Positions 12,336 through 24,449 of a stretch of 64,000 nucleotides of DNA are shown here, in pieces. The translations under genes were made by a program, and so were the position numbers. Where the stretch lies: assembly GCA_030704615.1 (NCBI GenBank), contig CM060731.1:64956756-65020755 (forward strand), read 5' to 3'. Within the stretch, counting starts at the first letter, position 1. Each line of letters begins with the position of its first letter. The notes below the pieces were generated by a model, which saw nothing but the letters and a program-made list of their open reading frames with translations, was not told where the DNA came from and did not search any database. The DNA comes from Takakia lepidozioides. Lineage: Eukaryota; Streptophyta; Takakiopsida; Takakiales; Takakiaceae.

Positions 12336-14910
12336 GATATATTAACAAAGAGAAATCAAACTATTTTATCACCTACGCCCTAAAGAAGGTTAGACAACAA
12401 GAAAGAGTATGGGTCGGAAAGTGCCAGGACTCTCAGGGGAGGCCGCGAGATGAAGCCGCCTCGGCAACCTCTGCCCGACGTAATATAGATAGAGCTTGGG
12501 CCTTTTGTAAATCAACAGAAACTCGTTGTCTAAAGACAGCTACAAGAATAGAGACGTTTGGGCTTCCAACCCTTTTGATTTCCACTACGTGGTGGGCACA
12601 TGTACGAAGGAAGTCGTTGAATTGATCATGCAAACAACTGAAAATCTCGACTGCCAAATGGAGGAATGTAATTGTGGGGTGATGTTCCCGGTAATATCAA
12701 TCATTTCCCTGTGCGGCTACTGAGGCAGCAACTCCCTATGATGAGGCTGTGTGCGGGAGGAGGTTCGACTTGATAGGGTCAACGATGACAACATCCGCTA
12801 ATGTGCGCAACCCATCGTCAGAGAGGACGATGTTAACCCGCCGTCGAGTGGAATGGTGATCGTGGGATGGGAATACATGCGTATGCTCTCGAAGGACATG
12901 AACCCCGACATTGCGAGCATCTGTAGCTGTTGTATCTTGGACGACGTCATGGGTCGCAGTGCGCTCTCTACCACAAAATCAACGATCAAGATGTACGCCG
13001 AGTGAGTCAATAGGATGGCGACAACCACATCGTTGTAGTCCTAGCATAAGGAGAATCTACAGAAGACCAAGTCTAACTTGAAGGGAGGTGGTAAATACAG
13101 CAAATGAAATATGGAAGGGTACAATAGTTGGTCATACCGTGAACCACACGTCTGCTCTGGGCCCAACGCAAGAGAGAAATTTGGCTCAATGTGTATATGA
13201 GATAGGGGAGAAGAGAAAAACAGGACCAAGTCAAAATGCAGATTGGAAAGAACACTAAGAGGAGAACCGAGAGAAAGCAATGACAAGAAAGCAACAAAAC
13301 CAGAAAATGCAAAACCCCGAGACCGGGCCAAAAGCAAAGCCTAATGGGCCTCGAGTCCAACTGTGCTTTGATGGGGATTGACCAACTTTTCTTGTACTAG
13401 TTCATCTGCACAATTCATTTTAGATACGATTGTCTTTGAAACATACATAATTGATAATATGTAGATTTTACAATGACAAACATATCAGCTATATAGCTTC
13501 TTGAAAAATTGTCTACTAGAGGATCCAATGATCATTTAAGCTAAGTGAGATTAGATGCAACATTCTACCATGGATCCCATAATTCACTAAAATGGGGGAT
13601 CAATGCATTTTTGTTTTTTTGAAGAACATGAGACAATGGCCCTGGAAAATTTATTGATAAGACGAAGAGGTTTCATAGTGGAAAAATAGCCACCAAAGAG
13701 CCATGAAGGCATGTATGCATGGGGAAACTCCCAGGTCCAAGTGGTGAAAAGAAAAGAGAGACTAGAAAGCACGAGTCCAAGAATACGATCCCAAGTAAGG
13801 AGCTAAAAGCAAGGGGGAAGGCCTAAGAAGAAGGCCTCTAGAGCAGCAGAGAGCTAAAGCGAAAGAACACTATGCTACACTGCCAAACTCCAGATGAGCC
13901 TTGGATTTGGAGAGTTTGAGCTTGCAGTGTCGCCAGTTGATCTCCAGGTCTTCACCTTCCACTGGGGATTTGAAACAAAATGAGTGGGACACTTACCATG
14001 AAAAATGATACAAATGCATGAGAGTATGTTCCACGGGCAGGTATCGCAAATCGTCGCCCTACATCAACATTGTTGCAAATAAAGCCCCCACAAAGCCTGT
14101 CTGTAGTTAATTGTGCTTCAGACCCCCTCCAAGTGGGTTGGAGTTGTTGAGAGCTAAATATCCTGGACGACGCATAAAACTTAAAGTGCCAGAGACACCA
14201 TAATCAATTTGATTGCTAATAGAAAGTTGAATAAAAGTCACCCTTCAGACACAGAAAAAAAGGGAGAGAAGAAGGGAGAGAGTAAGGGACAAAGACTATT
14301 AAACTTGTCTCTTCTCATACACACAAATTAAATGATGAACCCTTCAGTGCAATCCTAGTGGACCGACCTGGTGGCATCAAATTCTCCCAAATGGCAGTAC
14401 TTAGAAGCACGGATCCCTCCAACTGGCCCCTGTTGTAAATGAGAGATTTGCTTTAGCATTTGTAAGTATTAAACAATCGTTATACCCTTTGGGTGGTATA
14501 TGCCTAATGCCAAGGTCAAAAATCTCAAAACCGATACCATTTGTAGTCAGTTTGACAAAATGGAGCATGGAAGAGAATGGAGAAGAGAAGGGCGGCCGTG
14601 ACAACATGCGATGTTCATGGTGCAACCTCCTCCTTGCGAGGATGAATCGCACCATCTCAATTCCTCCACGCCCATATCCCAGGGGCAAGACAACGAAGGC
14701 CAGTCTTTTGCGAACAAGAGAGCAGGGAAGAAGAAACAGCGACCGGCTTTCACCGGTCTCCAGCCATTTACCGGTGGCTGTTACTGACTAAAAACATATT
14801 TCACAATTTAAAAAAAACAAAAACAGGTATATCTATTATGTTTGGGAGTTTTCCGGTGAAGGTATATAGGATCTTCTCACATTTTGGCTCTGATCATTGC
14901 CTGGTCTCCT

Positions 14911-15217
14911 CTTGAGGGAGGAGCCAATAAAATAAAAATAGAAAAAGACGTAGTGGGATGGGATTACATCAACGTCATGGTGGGGGTGTAATGTATGTGA
15001 CCCCATGGGTTGACGTCATCGTACGTGAGGTTTGCCATGTAATATACTCTCATGGATTTTGGGTCGCGACACTTTTTGATTAATGGTGGTCTTGCAAGTT
15101 GACACATGATGAGTTTGCGAAGACTTATTGTTTTCTGTCAGTAAGTTATTGTTGTAGGTATAGGTGAAGTTATGTACATAAAATTCATTCATTTTTTTTA
15201 TTGGCTCCTCCCTCAAG
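14911..15217. mobile_element. MITE with perfect 21-bp terminal inverted repeats
   Basis: Bases 14911-14931 (CTTGAGGGAGGAGCC...) are the exact reverse complement of 15197-15217. The trinucleotide CCT flanks both sides (14908-14910 and 15218-15220), fitting a 3-bp target-site duplication. At 307 bp it has no transposase, so it is a non-autonomous DNA transposon. A 3-bp duplication suggests the CACTA or PIF/Harbinger groups, but the terminal bases do not match the canonical CACTA end. Confidence 0.8.
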
Positions 15218-15220
15218 CCT

Positions 15221-15889
15221 GTTTCCAGTTTGTGACATGGGGGATGACATCATGGATGTGCTCAAGGGTCTATCCCACTCTTGGCACCAGACCGAAATTT
15301 AAACTCGGGGCAGGAAGACTACCTTTGAACAATAAACAGAAGCAAAGAGGAAATGGAGCTGAGTGCAATTGCCCTGACGTACCTCTGCTACTGCTGGTGC
15401 TTCAAGCGAGCTGCTGCGGCGAGTTGCTACGGTGCTGTCGCGGTTGCCAACGGCGTGGGTCCCCGCCGCTGCAGGGCGTCTCTCCCCCGCTCACCATGGC
15501 TCTCTTCAGCTCGTTTAGATCGCGCCTTTGCGCGGTGTTCCTACCACACAGGGGATAGAGAGATTAGCCCGTGCTTAAGGCAAGAAAGCAAGAGAGAAAG
15601 TGAGGGAGGAGGCGGTGCTTACTTTGGGTGTTGGAGCGGAATTGGGGCAAACTCCTTGGGGCCTTGCGACCACCTCGGGCTCAGCAGCAGGTGCGTTTCT
15701 CCTCCACCCTAAACCCCACTCTCTGAACTACCTCTCTCCCAAAGAACAAACAAAAACGGGAGGGGAAAGAGGTGCTTCAAGCACTTAGGGGAAAAAAAAA
15801 AGGCGCGACGCCTACGTGCGACGCCCGGCCGTCGCACGCCTGCGCCCCGCTTTTAAAAAAAAATGTAAAAATGGTATTTGCGAAGTGGC
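15221..15889. other. GC-rich intergenic stretch
   Basis: Open frames at 15172-15558 and 15353-15712 are GC-driven and show no recognisable domain. Near 15805-15850 is a short GCGACGCC-type repetition. No gene is supported. Confidence 0.4.
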
Positions 15890-16650
15890 ACAGCTAGAAG
15901 CTTTGGGATGTATGCATGATTTGTGCAGAGCATGGATAGCTTAAGAGCAGGGGTAGAGTTTGGGTCCAGATTCATCCAAGAGGGCCGCATTTCAAGCTCA
16001 AGCTTGCCTATGATTCCTTGTGGATCCATAGCTGCCAGAAACCTGTATGGGTAGATGGTCAACTAGAAGCCGGAGCAGCAGCGGCACAATTGATAAAATC
16101 AGGCACTGCTTATGAAGGTACCTTCTTCAACACATTCCACCTTGTTTTTTCCTCTTATCAGAATCGGCCCTAAAATTCCATGTTGAGTTCTGCAAGTTAG
16201 CTGGTTGAGTGAATGTTTGATAGTTTAGAATGACTTTGATATGATATTGTGAACGTGACAACATGAAAGTATCCAAAACACGTAACAGAGATGAGGAATA
16301 GCTGTGGAATGAATACTTTTCTGATCCCAGTCAATGGTGGGACAACCAAGGCAAAAAGGTGAATGCCTGTTAGATTACAGAGAGTAGCAGACGCAATTCA
16401 ACATATGAACTAGTCATTTGTGTGTGTTTGCAATGCTTGTGCAAGCTTGGCAGCCCTGGAAAAGGGCAAAGAGGTCCATAGTGACATTGTCAAAGCTAGA
16501 ATTGTACGCAATGTCATTCTGAACTCTGCCCTGGTGGACATGTATGCCAAATGTGGGTGCATTGAGGATGCAAATTGAGTGTTTGACAATATGGCTGAAC
16601 GAGATGCGGTGTTGTGGAGCGCAATGATTGCAGGATATGACTGGAAGGTA
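15890..16650 (+). pseudogene. Fragment of a PDF-PPR-DYW gene
   Basis: Three pieces of the 54.8-60.4 kb gene family occur in order. (1) A PDF-motif second half at about 15955-16119, preceded by GTCCAG and ending GAAG|GTACC. (2) A PDF first half at about 16268-16364, ending in ...TGGTGGGACAACC then AAAAAG|GTGAATGCC, but with an in-frame TAG (GAGGAATAGCTG). (3) A partial PPR stretch at 16418-16650 encoding CNACASLAALEKGKEVH and ALVDMYAKCG, broken by TGA at 16578. The rest of the PPR array and the DYW domain are absent. The copy is unspliced in layout, so it arose by DNA duplication, not retroposition. Confidence 0.85.
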
Positions 16651-18985
16651 GGGCTAAATTTGGTTTGCAAAGCACTGGCTGCATTCAAACCAATAATTGA
16701 GATTTCCCAACTCTTGTGTACTGTAGTGCTGACAACAGTCTTTTACTGTATGTCTTCCAACATGAGTCCAATGCCAAATAACTGTTGTTTGTTTTGGCTG
16801 CAGCTCATTTGTTACCAATGTTTGGGTAGAACAATGCTTCCCGCTATAGGGAAGATTTTCACGAGATTCAGGTCTGGAAATTTGGGTTGTCTCTCTCCGT
16901 CTTTCACATACACATTCGTAGGCTCTCTGGGCACAAAAGATATGTTTTTTTTCTCTCCTTTGTGCTATCCACCTTGGTGTGACCCACAATGTCACAGTGA
17001 TATGTGCCACACTTGATGTAGATCATAGTTCTAGTATCAAATTTGTGTTGTCTGGTATGGTCTCAACCCTTATTTATCAATACTCTATTTCATGTAGCTC
17101 TGGTAGCTGTTGGCTGTATGTGAGTGCTATGTAAGCACCAGGTACCATGAGGGGAGTATGTCAACAAGATACACAGTGATCGAGGAGTCTCTGTCCTGTA
17201 CTAACATCTTTGGTCCCTTTGGGCTTCCTACCTATTTATCAAGTTTCTCATTAATCTCTTACTGATGGTTGGCACCCTCACTTTTTTGCCTTGTTTTCAT
17301 CCCCTAAGTGCTTTGATCTTCTAGTGACAATATAGAATCGTTGTTCCTATTCTTCCTTTCTCTCAGTTTCATTTCATTTCATTTAGTTTAATGAAGTTGT
17401 TTTTCTTTTTTTTCTTTTTATTATTCCTGGTAAGCCACCTGTGGTGATGAAGATTTTGGTGATGTGAGTGCCCATTCTTCCCTGTCCGTTGCCATGCATG
17501 TGAAGTGCAATATTTCAGTACATCAAAATTTCAATATTTCAGTGTTTCAGCAAGTTTTTCAGCAAGTATTTCAGCATTTCAGCGAGTATTTCAGCGAGTA
17601 TTTCAGTATCTCAGCTAGTTCTTCCACAAGTATTTCAATATTTTAGTTAGTGTTTCTATGTCCCCTTTCCTTTTTAAAAACAAATCAACAAGCATTTTAA
17701 TATTTTAATGATTAGGAAATCCGAAGATCAGTTTTGTAATATCATACATCAATATTTAATCATACATCAATAAGTTCTACCATGGCCTCTATCCCAGCTT
17801 TATGAAGAAATAAATAAATAAATTTTTCTCTTATGCAAAACATGTTTAAAATGTAGTTTAAATATGTGATTATTTTATTTTAATATAACAGTTTAAGGAA
17901 ATTTTGCACTTAAGAGTTTTAGGGTGGAGCCATTACGTGACTAGCCACTTGTTTTTTAATTTCAGAACAGGGGACGGTGCTATGGAAATTTATTTAAAAA
18001 AACAGGGAAAAAATAACCTCGAGAAAACAACCATAAGGATGAAAAATGGGACACTGCCCCAGGCCTAGATCCTATACTACCATGCAGAATCCGAGATGGA
18101 TCTGCGAAAAGGAGGAAGATGCACTAAGACTAACGGGAAGAGATATCAAAAGAAAGGTGCGCTTTAGATTTGCCCTTCTTCAGGCGTTTGTGACGCCAAT
18201 TCACATCTGAGTCCTCCTGCTGTAGGGATTGCTACGCACTAGTAGAGCTCCCAACATGGCGAGAGTTTGTCGTTCCAGATGATCTTTGATTATGATGTTC
18301 TTGAGCAGAGGAGTCCGCCTTTCCCCCAGGTGTTATCAAAGCAAGAGAGTAGCTGCAGCCTCCTTAGCTGCACCCAAAACCCTCCAAGCCTTCCGAACCT
18401 CAGACATAAGGTTTGAATGAACTCTATGCAACAACAATTTCACGCAAGGCCGAGTCCCCCCATTCATTTATAGTTTGAATCTAGATATATCTCTAGAGTA
18501 AATATATTTAATATTATATATTGGATTTATATGATATTTAAGTAATTCAAAATTGAACATGAAAATTATAAAAAATACTGAAACATTCAGAATTAATTAT
18601 AATTATTTAAAAATAAAAATATCTGATACAAAATAATTCTTTAAAATGTCTATAGATGTTGCCATAATGTGCTAGCGTACTAATTGTCCTTGTGTTTGTG
18701 TTTATTTTTAAGCCATAGATATTCTATCATAACTGAAATTTATCATAAGGAAGGCGGAGAAGATAATACGACACACAACTCGTAGTACCTTGGCAATTTC
18801 GACACAAATTTTAATATTTCAAAGATTGTTGAAAATTTTGGAAATTGATTTTGTGAAATTAAACAACTTTGTGAATGATAATAAAGTATCTTGGGAATAT
18901 TCCTTACATCGAATTGAAATTCTCAAAATAAAATAAATATTCGACATATATATATATATATAGAAAGGGGACATATGATTCGACA
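16651..18985. other. AT-rich stretch without a gene
   Basis: No supported coding region. The open frame at 16579-17016 is the tail of the PPR fragment running into unrelated sequence. The stretch holds a TTTCAG minisatellite (17510-17645) and AT-rich DNA, including a short (TA)n near 18945-18962. Confidence 0.45.
17510..17645 (+). repeat. Minisatellite of TTTCAG-based units
   Basis: About a dozen imperfect copies of TATTTCAG / TTTCAGCAAG / TTTCAGCGAG in a row. The open frame across it (60 codons, Phe/Ser/Gln-rich) is produced by the repeat and is not a gene. Confidence 0.8.
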
Positions 18986-18989
18986 TATG

Positions 18990-19106
18990 ATTGTTGATCT
19001 CAAGGGAAGGGGGGAGATGAACATAGCACACCCCCTCAGGTAGCAGGATTTGACCCCAGAATTATCTGAGTGGCAATTACTATCCAACTGAGCTAATGAC
19101 TGTTGG
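18990..19106 (-). mobile_element. tRNA-derived SINE, minus strand
   Basis: Read on the minus strand it carries an A-box-like TTAGCTCAGTTGGATAG and a B-box-like GGGGTCAAATCCTGCTACC, followed by CCCCTTCCCTT-type body, as in the copy at 19940. It could be mistaken for a tRNA gene, but the cloverleaf does not close and the SINE body follows. Confidence 0.7.
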
Positions 19107-19532
19107 TTCGTTTTGAGAAAACAGAAAAGAAAAGAAAGACATGGTTTCCAACTTACCTATTTACTAATTCATCTGTAAAAATTTAAAATAAACAAATAAT
19201 GATATTGACCTCATCTCGCTCAATTGGATAGAGTTATTAAGTTTTGGAAGTGATATGGCCCACTAATTGATCTTTAAAAATAAAACAAGCCGCAAACCGC
19301 GAGAGGCTCTGTCCATTGAATCAACAATTTTGACAAGCTGCCACGTGGTTTATACTTAAGAGCTTTTCTAGACCAATCATACTCTTGACACGCTGTAAGG
19401 TCTGTTGTTTGACTTCAACATGATTCAAAGCCTCTGCCAATAAAAAATAAAAAATAAAAAATGATATTGACCTCGTCTTTTATTTTGGCAGTGATATGGC
19501 AGTGATATGGTCCTCGTGAGTCAATCATCTCC

Positions 19533-19712
19533 AACCCCATCTAGGTGATGCTGGGTTCAAATCCTGCTACGTACCTGTATCTGGTGTTATCTTCATCCCC
19601 TTCCCTTGGGTGAGCATGGCAAGGTTACTTTGAAAGAGGTTAGTTTCTCCTCTTATTGCACCTTAGAAGGGGCCAAAGTTAAGAAAAAAGAAAAAGAAAA
19701 GAAAAAGGGAGG
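19533..19712 (+). mobile_element. tRNA-derived SINE, 5'-rearranged
   Basis: Has B-box GGGTTCAAATCCTGC, then CCCCTTCCCTT, GGTTACTTTGAAAGAGGTTA, TTTCTCCTCTTATTG and an A/G-rich tail of (AAAAAG) type. The A-box part is disrupted. A further head-only fragment (CTCAATTGGATAGAG) sits at about 19217-19235. Confidence 0.7.
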
Positions 19713-19739
19713 GACACAATTTAAAAACAAGACAAGACA

Positions 19740-19892
19740 AGTCGGTAGCCTGGTGCCACCCAGGTCACTCCGGGTTCAAATCCTGCTACCTTGTCACTTG
19801 AGCCTATGGTCGTTCTGGTTATTTTTACGCTCCCCTCTTCTATTCAGTTTGATCAACGGGCCTGTCCCTTTCTAAGAAAAAAGAAAAAAGAA
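19740..19892 (+). mobile_element. tRNA-derived SINE
   Basis: GTCGGTAGCCTGG head, B-box GGGTTCAAATCCTGCTACC, a body ending in TCAACGGGCCTGTCC, and an (AAAAAAG)n tail. It lies directly between two other copies. Confidence 0.65.
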
Positions 19893-19939
19893 AAAAGTGG
19901 TTATTTTCTCCTCTCACTGTAATTAAGAAAATAACCAAC

Positions 19940-20182
19940 AGTCAGTAGCTCAGTTGGTAAAGTGCATTGAGTGCCATCCGGATGACCTTGGGGTCAAATC
20001 CTGCTACTTGACGGGTGTGGTACACTCTTCTCCCCCTTCCCTGCGCAGTGTCGCATTGGAAAGCTATACGGCGAGGTTACTGAGAGGTTATTTTCTCCTC
20101 TCTCTATCAAGGGGCCTGATTTGTGAGCTGTCGCTCCCAGGTGTTTCCCTTTAAAATTTATAAAAAAAAAAGAAAAAAAAAG
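19940..20182 (+). mobile_element. tRNA-derived SINE, near full length
   Basis: A-box TAGCTCAGTTGG at 19946-19957, B-box GGGTCAAATCC at 19991-20001, and a body with CTTCTCCCCCTTCCCTG, GGTTATTTTCTCCTCTC, ATTTGTGAGCTGTCGCTCCC and a long A-rich tail from about 20158. Spacing of the two boxes (~34 bases) suits a Pol III promoter. This is the best reference copy of the family in the window. Confidence 0.8.
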
Positions 20183-21336
20183 CAACTCTGTTCTCTGTTC
20201 CCGATTTTTTAAATAAATAAATAAAATTAAGGGATATTTTCCTATAAAATAAAAGAGAAAATTCACCCTTTTCCAGTCTTCAGGAGCATCTGCAAAAAGC
20301 TGCCAAAAACTACTTTTCATGGACATATATCCTCCCCACCACTTTACATATATATATATATATATCCCAAACTAAGATTCTGGATGAACTTAAATGAATA
20401 AATAAATAAATAAACCCACCCTGGAGTTGATGAGCAGGACAGTTGGCAGGCTTTGCAGGGCACACACACCCATCTCTGCCACCTACCCCGAACTTTTCGT
20501 CTGCCCCTGCCCGCTAACAAGTGTCATAGGCCCCAAAAGTTCGGGCGCTGCCCAACTCACACGACCGCCACGTACGCTACTAAAAAATATCAAACGTGCG
20601 AAGCGGCCATGTCGCAGCGAAATATAAGATTATTCGTAATAATAGTACTCAGACCGGACGGAAAGTTTTCCCGCGGAAGAGCACGTGTTGGGGCCATACT
20701 GCCCGCTGCCCGCCTGCCACGCTGCGCGAGGCTCCCGCCCTTGGGTCGCTGCCTGTCTGTCTGTCTGTCTGTCTCGCTCGCTCGCTCGCTCCCTGTCTGT
20801 GCGCAGCGCAGGTTTGGTTTTGTTGTGTTGCGACCACGGCGCAGCGACGATGGTGCGCGCGATGATGCTGTGGAGGCCGCAGTGCAGGCCTCGGATGCTT
20901 GGCTTTGGGCTGTTGGCGTCTGGAAGCTGTGGGATAAAGCTGCGGGTGGTTTTGTGGAAGTAATTGGAGAGAGGTTGTGAGAGGTGCGAGAGGGACGTAA
21001 AGGACGATGTGCGGGCGAGAGCGGGAGAGGTAGGAGGGGTGTATTCGAGGGAGGGAGGGAGGGAGGGAGGGAGTGCGGGGTTTGCAGTTCGTAGAGGTGA
21101 ATGCATCCCTGTTGCGGTAATTCATTTCAAGCTCATGGTGGAGGTCGAGCATGCGAGAGTCGGGCGGGCGGTTACTATTCAGCTCGACTTCGCAGCATTG
21201 CCAGAAAATAGTTTCTAAGTATGTGTAGAATTGTGATGGGCTTGTGACGGTTTGAGCAGCAAATTTTGGTGGTTGAGAGTTTGTGGGTAGCACAGCAAAC
21301 TCAAGGGGATCGCTGGTTCTTTCACACGCGTGATAG
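20183..21336 (+). promoter_or_regulatory. 5' region of the LRR gene
   Basis: Moves from AT-rich DNA with (TA)n at ~20346-20364 and (AAAT)n at ~20395-20413 into GC-rich sequence with (CTGT)n, (CGCT)n and (GGGA)n microsatellites at about 20753-20795 and 21047-21070. This is likely promoter and 5' untranslated region of the gene starting at 21337. The long open frame on the minus strand here (20649-21560) is composition-driven. Confidence 0.5.
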
Positions 21337-23216
21337 ATGGAAGTCGACATTCCGGTTAGGGCCGTCGCGATGGGAGTCAGACACACTTGCTCGAGAAATA
21401 AGAGAGGAGCGATGAGTGGTGTTCGATTTGGAAGGGCATCCGCTACTGGGGGATGGTCTTGTTGCAAGCTTTGGACAAGGAGAACACAACATTTGGCAGT
21501 TTTGGTGTCAGTACTGCTATTGGCAATGAACGCAATGGAAAGGGTCGGAGCGATCACCAACGCACAGGACGTTCTGGCACTAAAGCAGGTCAGCTACCTT
21601 GTTTTTATGCGAGCCGCCATTGTTCGTGACTGGAAGAGAAATGAGTTAGTCTTTGACTCACAATAGGACCTTCTCATCATAGGCAGGAATTTAGACTTCT
21701 GACGAAAAGTGGACTGAAGCAGGATGCCAAGGTGGCCAATTGCTTGTGTGGTGTATAAGAGTACGTCCACCAGAATAGCACGTCTGCGTGTTGCTGCACA
21801 TTGAAATTCTATATGAGAGCAAAGTGGCGAGATTTGAGAGTAGTGAGAGTAGTGGCTTACCTGAAAGTCACCTCTCTCTTTTTCTATGTCTCTCTCTCCC
21901 TCCCACACCCGCACCCACGCAGAGGCATGATCAAAGCCGAGAGAACAGTATCATCTGCACTAGCCAGTTGCTCTTGTCAGCCATCCTTCAAAGCTACGAT
22001 GGTCTGTAGAATATCACAAGTGTGTTTCTCCTTTACATCTGACATAGGCCGAAATCCAATTCAGGTGAAAATGGCGGTGAATGCGGTTTCCATCATGCCT
22101 TCATCATGCCTGGGCTCATGGAACTTCTCAGTGGACCCCTGTAATGCGCGTTCAACTGCGCAGTTCACCTGTGGCATTGACTGTACCTCTGGATTTGATG
22201 GAGTGTGGCGGGTGACTGGCCTGAGATTAGAGGCCGCTGGCTACAACGGTACTCTGTCACCCTACATTGGCAACCTTTCTGCTCTGCAAAGGGTGATCGT
22301 GTCAGGGAATTCGCTGGAAGGCTCCATTCCAGCAACACTTGGCCAGTTGAAGGAACTTTTTCAGTTGGATCTGTCATCAAATAATTTTTCAGGGACCCTA
22401 CCTGAGTCACTTAGCCTGCTTTCAAACCTTGAGTTTTTCTCCGTGGCCAACAATGTACTGGAAGGTCAGATTCCCTCGTCATTCAACAGCATGGTGAATG
22501 TAACACAGATGTATCTTAACAACAATCGGCTGAGTGGCGCCATTCCCAATCTTAGTGGGATGAAGAGCTTGTACTACGTGGATGCAAGCACCAACAATCT
22601 GACAGGGCGTTTGCCCTCGGGATTCCCCCCTGCACTCTCAATCCTCTCCCTAGGCAGGAATCAGCTTGTTGGACCCCTTCCTCCAATTCTGTCAAACCTC
22701 AATCTACTTCAGGCTCTAGATTTGAGAAATAACCATCTAAGCGGCGGTGTAGGTGCCTTCGTATTTACGATGTCTAGTTTACAACAACTCAATCTCTCAT
22801 ACAACAGTTTCACATCGCTTGGGGTCACAAATCTCTCAGTTGCAAACAGCCAGCTCTTATCGTTGGACCTGAGCTACAACCAGATAGGGGGCCCACTTCC
22901 AGAGGCGATGGCAAGCATGAAGAAGCTTTCTGTCCTTTCACTTCGGGGAAACAAGTTCACTGGTCCAATCCCTGACAGGTATGCATTGAAAGCGGCGAAT
23001 ACTCTCTCTGGAACAGAACAGCTGGGGCAGCTTTACCTTGACAGCAACTACCTGACAGGTGACATTCCTTCTCCATTAGTAAGATTGTCACCTGATAGTA
23101 TCAGTGCAAATTTGGTGAACAACTGCTTACGAAGCTGTCCGCCCTCTCTTTTCTTCTGTCAAGGTGGTGGCCAACGATCAGCAGAACAATGTAAGATTGC
23201 CAGTTCCAACACATGA
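21337..23216 (+). CDS. Secreted leucine-rich-repeat protein (receptor-like-protein type)
   Basis: Two exons: 21337-21588 and 22065-23216. The splice joins ...VLALKQ to VKMAVN in phase 0 (AAGCAG|GTCAGC ... TTCAG|GTGAAA). The product is 467 aa from the first ATG; an in-frame ATG at 21412 would put the hydrophobic stretch HLAVLVSVLLLAMNAM nearer the N-terminus and gives a better signal peptide. Next come a Cys-containing N-cap with GSWNFSVDPC, then about ten plant-type LRRs with the xxLxxLxLxxNxxxGxIP pattern (e.g. LKELFQLDLSSNNFSGTLP), and a short Cys-rich end (NNCLRSCPPS). No transmembrane segment or kinase follows, so it is probably apoplastic or wall-associated. Ligand and partner are unknown. 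Confidence 0.9.
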
Positions 23217-24449
23217 GTCCATGGTGATTTGAAGTTGCACACTTTGGCTTATGTCATCTGCCAGATTTAGTTATCGAAATAGAGAGTAGAGTGTCGCTAT
23301 GTACCCTTGGGCAATGGAAGAGGGTGAGAACGAGGAATGATATCTGGAAGTTTATGTACTGAATTCTGCTGTCATCAGCTTAGCCTAGTTATAGTGCAAG
23401 TTACCCAGGGTGGACAGTGAGGGCCTAACAGAGTTATGTTGCCCTACCTTTAATTGCACACAGTATGGAAGGCACAGTAGCTTTGTAGATATTCAACAGG
23501 CTGCAGAGGACTTGATCAGCTCTGACAAATAGCTGGATCACATTTATGAGCTAGAAATGTTGGTGTTCATATCGCACCTATTGGAGATTCAGTGTCCCAT
23601 CAATGTCCCATGGATCTGGATCAAAATGTGCTCGTTGTTGGTAGGTGTTGTTGGTAGGTGTCGGTTTTGTTGGCTCTCTTTGTAGGAGAGAGACTATGCA
23701 TTGTGTTGAAGTCAACGGAGAATATGTGGTCAAAGGACTTCACACCATATCAAGGCTCCAGACCATATCAAGGCTCCAGACTGGTTAGTTGTGATAAGTC
23801 ATGCTCCTTACTCTCACCTCCCCCTTATGTTCTACCAAAGCAAGAGAGCTCATTACTTAACATAGACTTAGGCTCTTAATCAGCTGCAAGCAAAGTGAGT
23901 ACACATAGTTGTCAATGATTCAGTCACACAGTTGACATAAGAATGCTCAATGGCTAGTGGTGCAATGGCTTTTGCCTTTCTTATTTGCCATACACCCACC
24001 CGACACTGATGTTGGACACTGGAAACTACACTTTGGTAAAAGGTGCTATTCACATCCACCACTACCCAAATTTGCCTGATAACCGTCAGAAACGAGCTAA
24101 CATGGAACTGTACGTATTTAAGACTTGAGCTTTCTGGCAAACGAACTAACACTCTCATGAAATGTTCAGAGTAGGAGAAAACGCACAAGGCTGGAGAACA
24201 GGCAGTAGCAAAATTTCAAAAATGTAGAGAAAATCTCTTAGTTATATCCAAACCTACCTTTTTCCTGCAGAAAACTTCTTTTGATGATTGCGGGAAATTA
24301 TGCACCAAAGAATTGTGAGGATAGTTTCGGCGAGGAAAAAGGCAAGTGTGACGGTTGCTTTACTGTGGGCAATGCAGGCAAATGGAAAATACTGATTGAT
24401 AATGAATGCCCCAACCAAACCCCCTTAAATGTAAGGAAACTTCAATGTA
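23217..24449. other. Convergent intergenic spacer
   Basis: 3' regions of the LRR gene (plus) and the ABC1 kinase gene (minus) face each other. An 18-bp unit (ACCATATCAAGGCTCCAG) is present twice in tandem at about 23744-23779. No gene is seen. Confidence 0.5.

Larger units (their letters stand above)
10766..14907. other. Gene-poor stretch
   Basis: Several open frames of 60-100 codons exist on both strands (for example 11943-12194 minus, 13041-13360 minus, 14401-14791), but none shows a motif, codon pattern or neighbouring splice sites I can support. The stretch holds a short inverted repeat (11269-11374), a SINE 3' half (12228-12335) and otherwise sequence I do not recognise. Confidence 0.4.

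Noticed and set aside
17510-17645. CRISPR-like array
   Set aside because: Units are short, imperfect and without spacers, in a plant genome. It is a simple minisatellite.
18990-20010. tRNA genes
   Set aside because: A and B boxes are present, but acceptor and anticodon stems do not pair and a shared non-tRNA body and A-rich tail follow. These are SINE heads.
20649-21560. 303-codon minus-strand open frame over the LRR gene's first exon and leader
   Set aside because: Lies antisense to the signal-peptide exon and to microsatellites. It is Pro/Arg/Gln-rich with simple repeats and no domain, so it is composition-driven.
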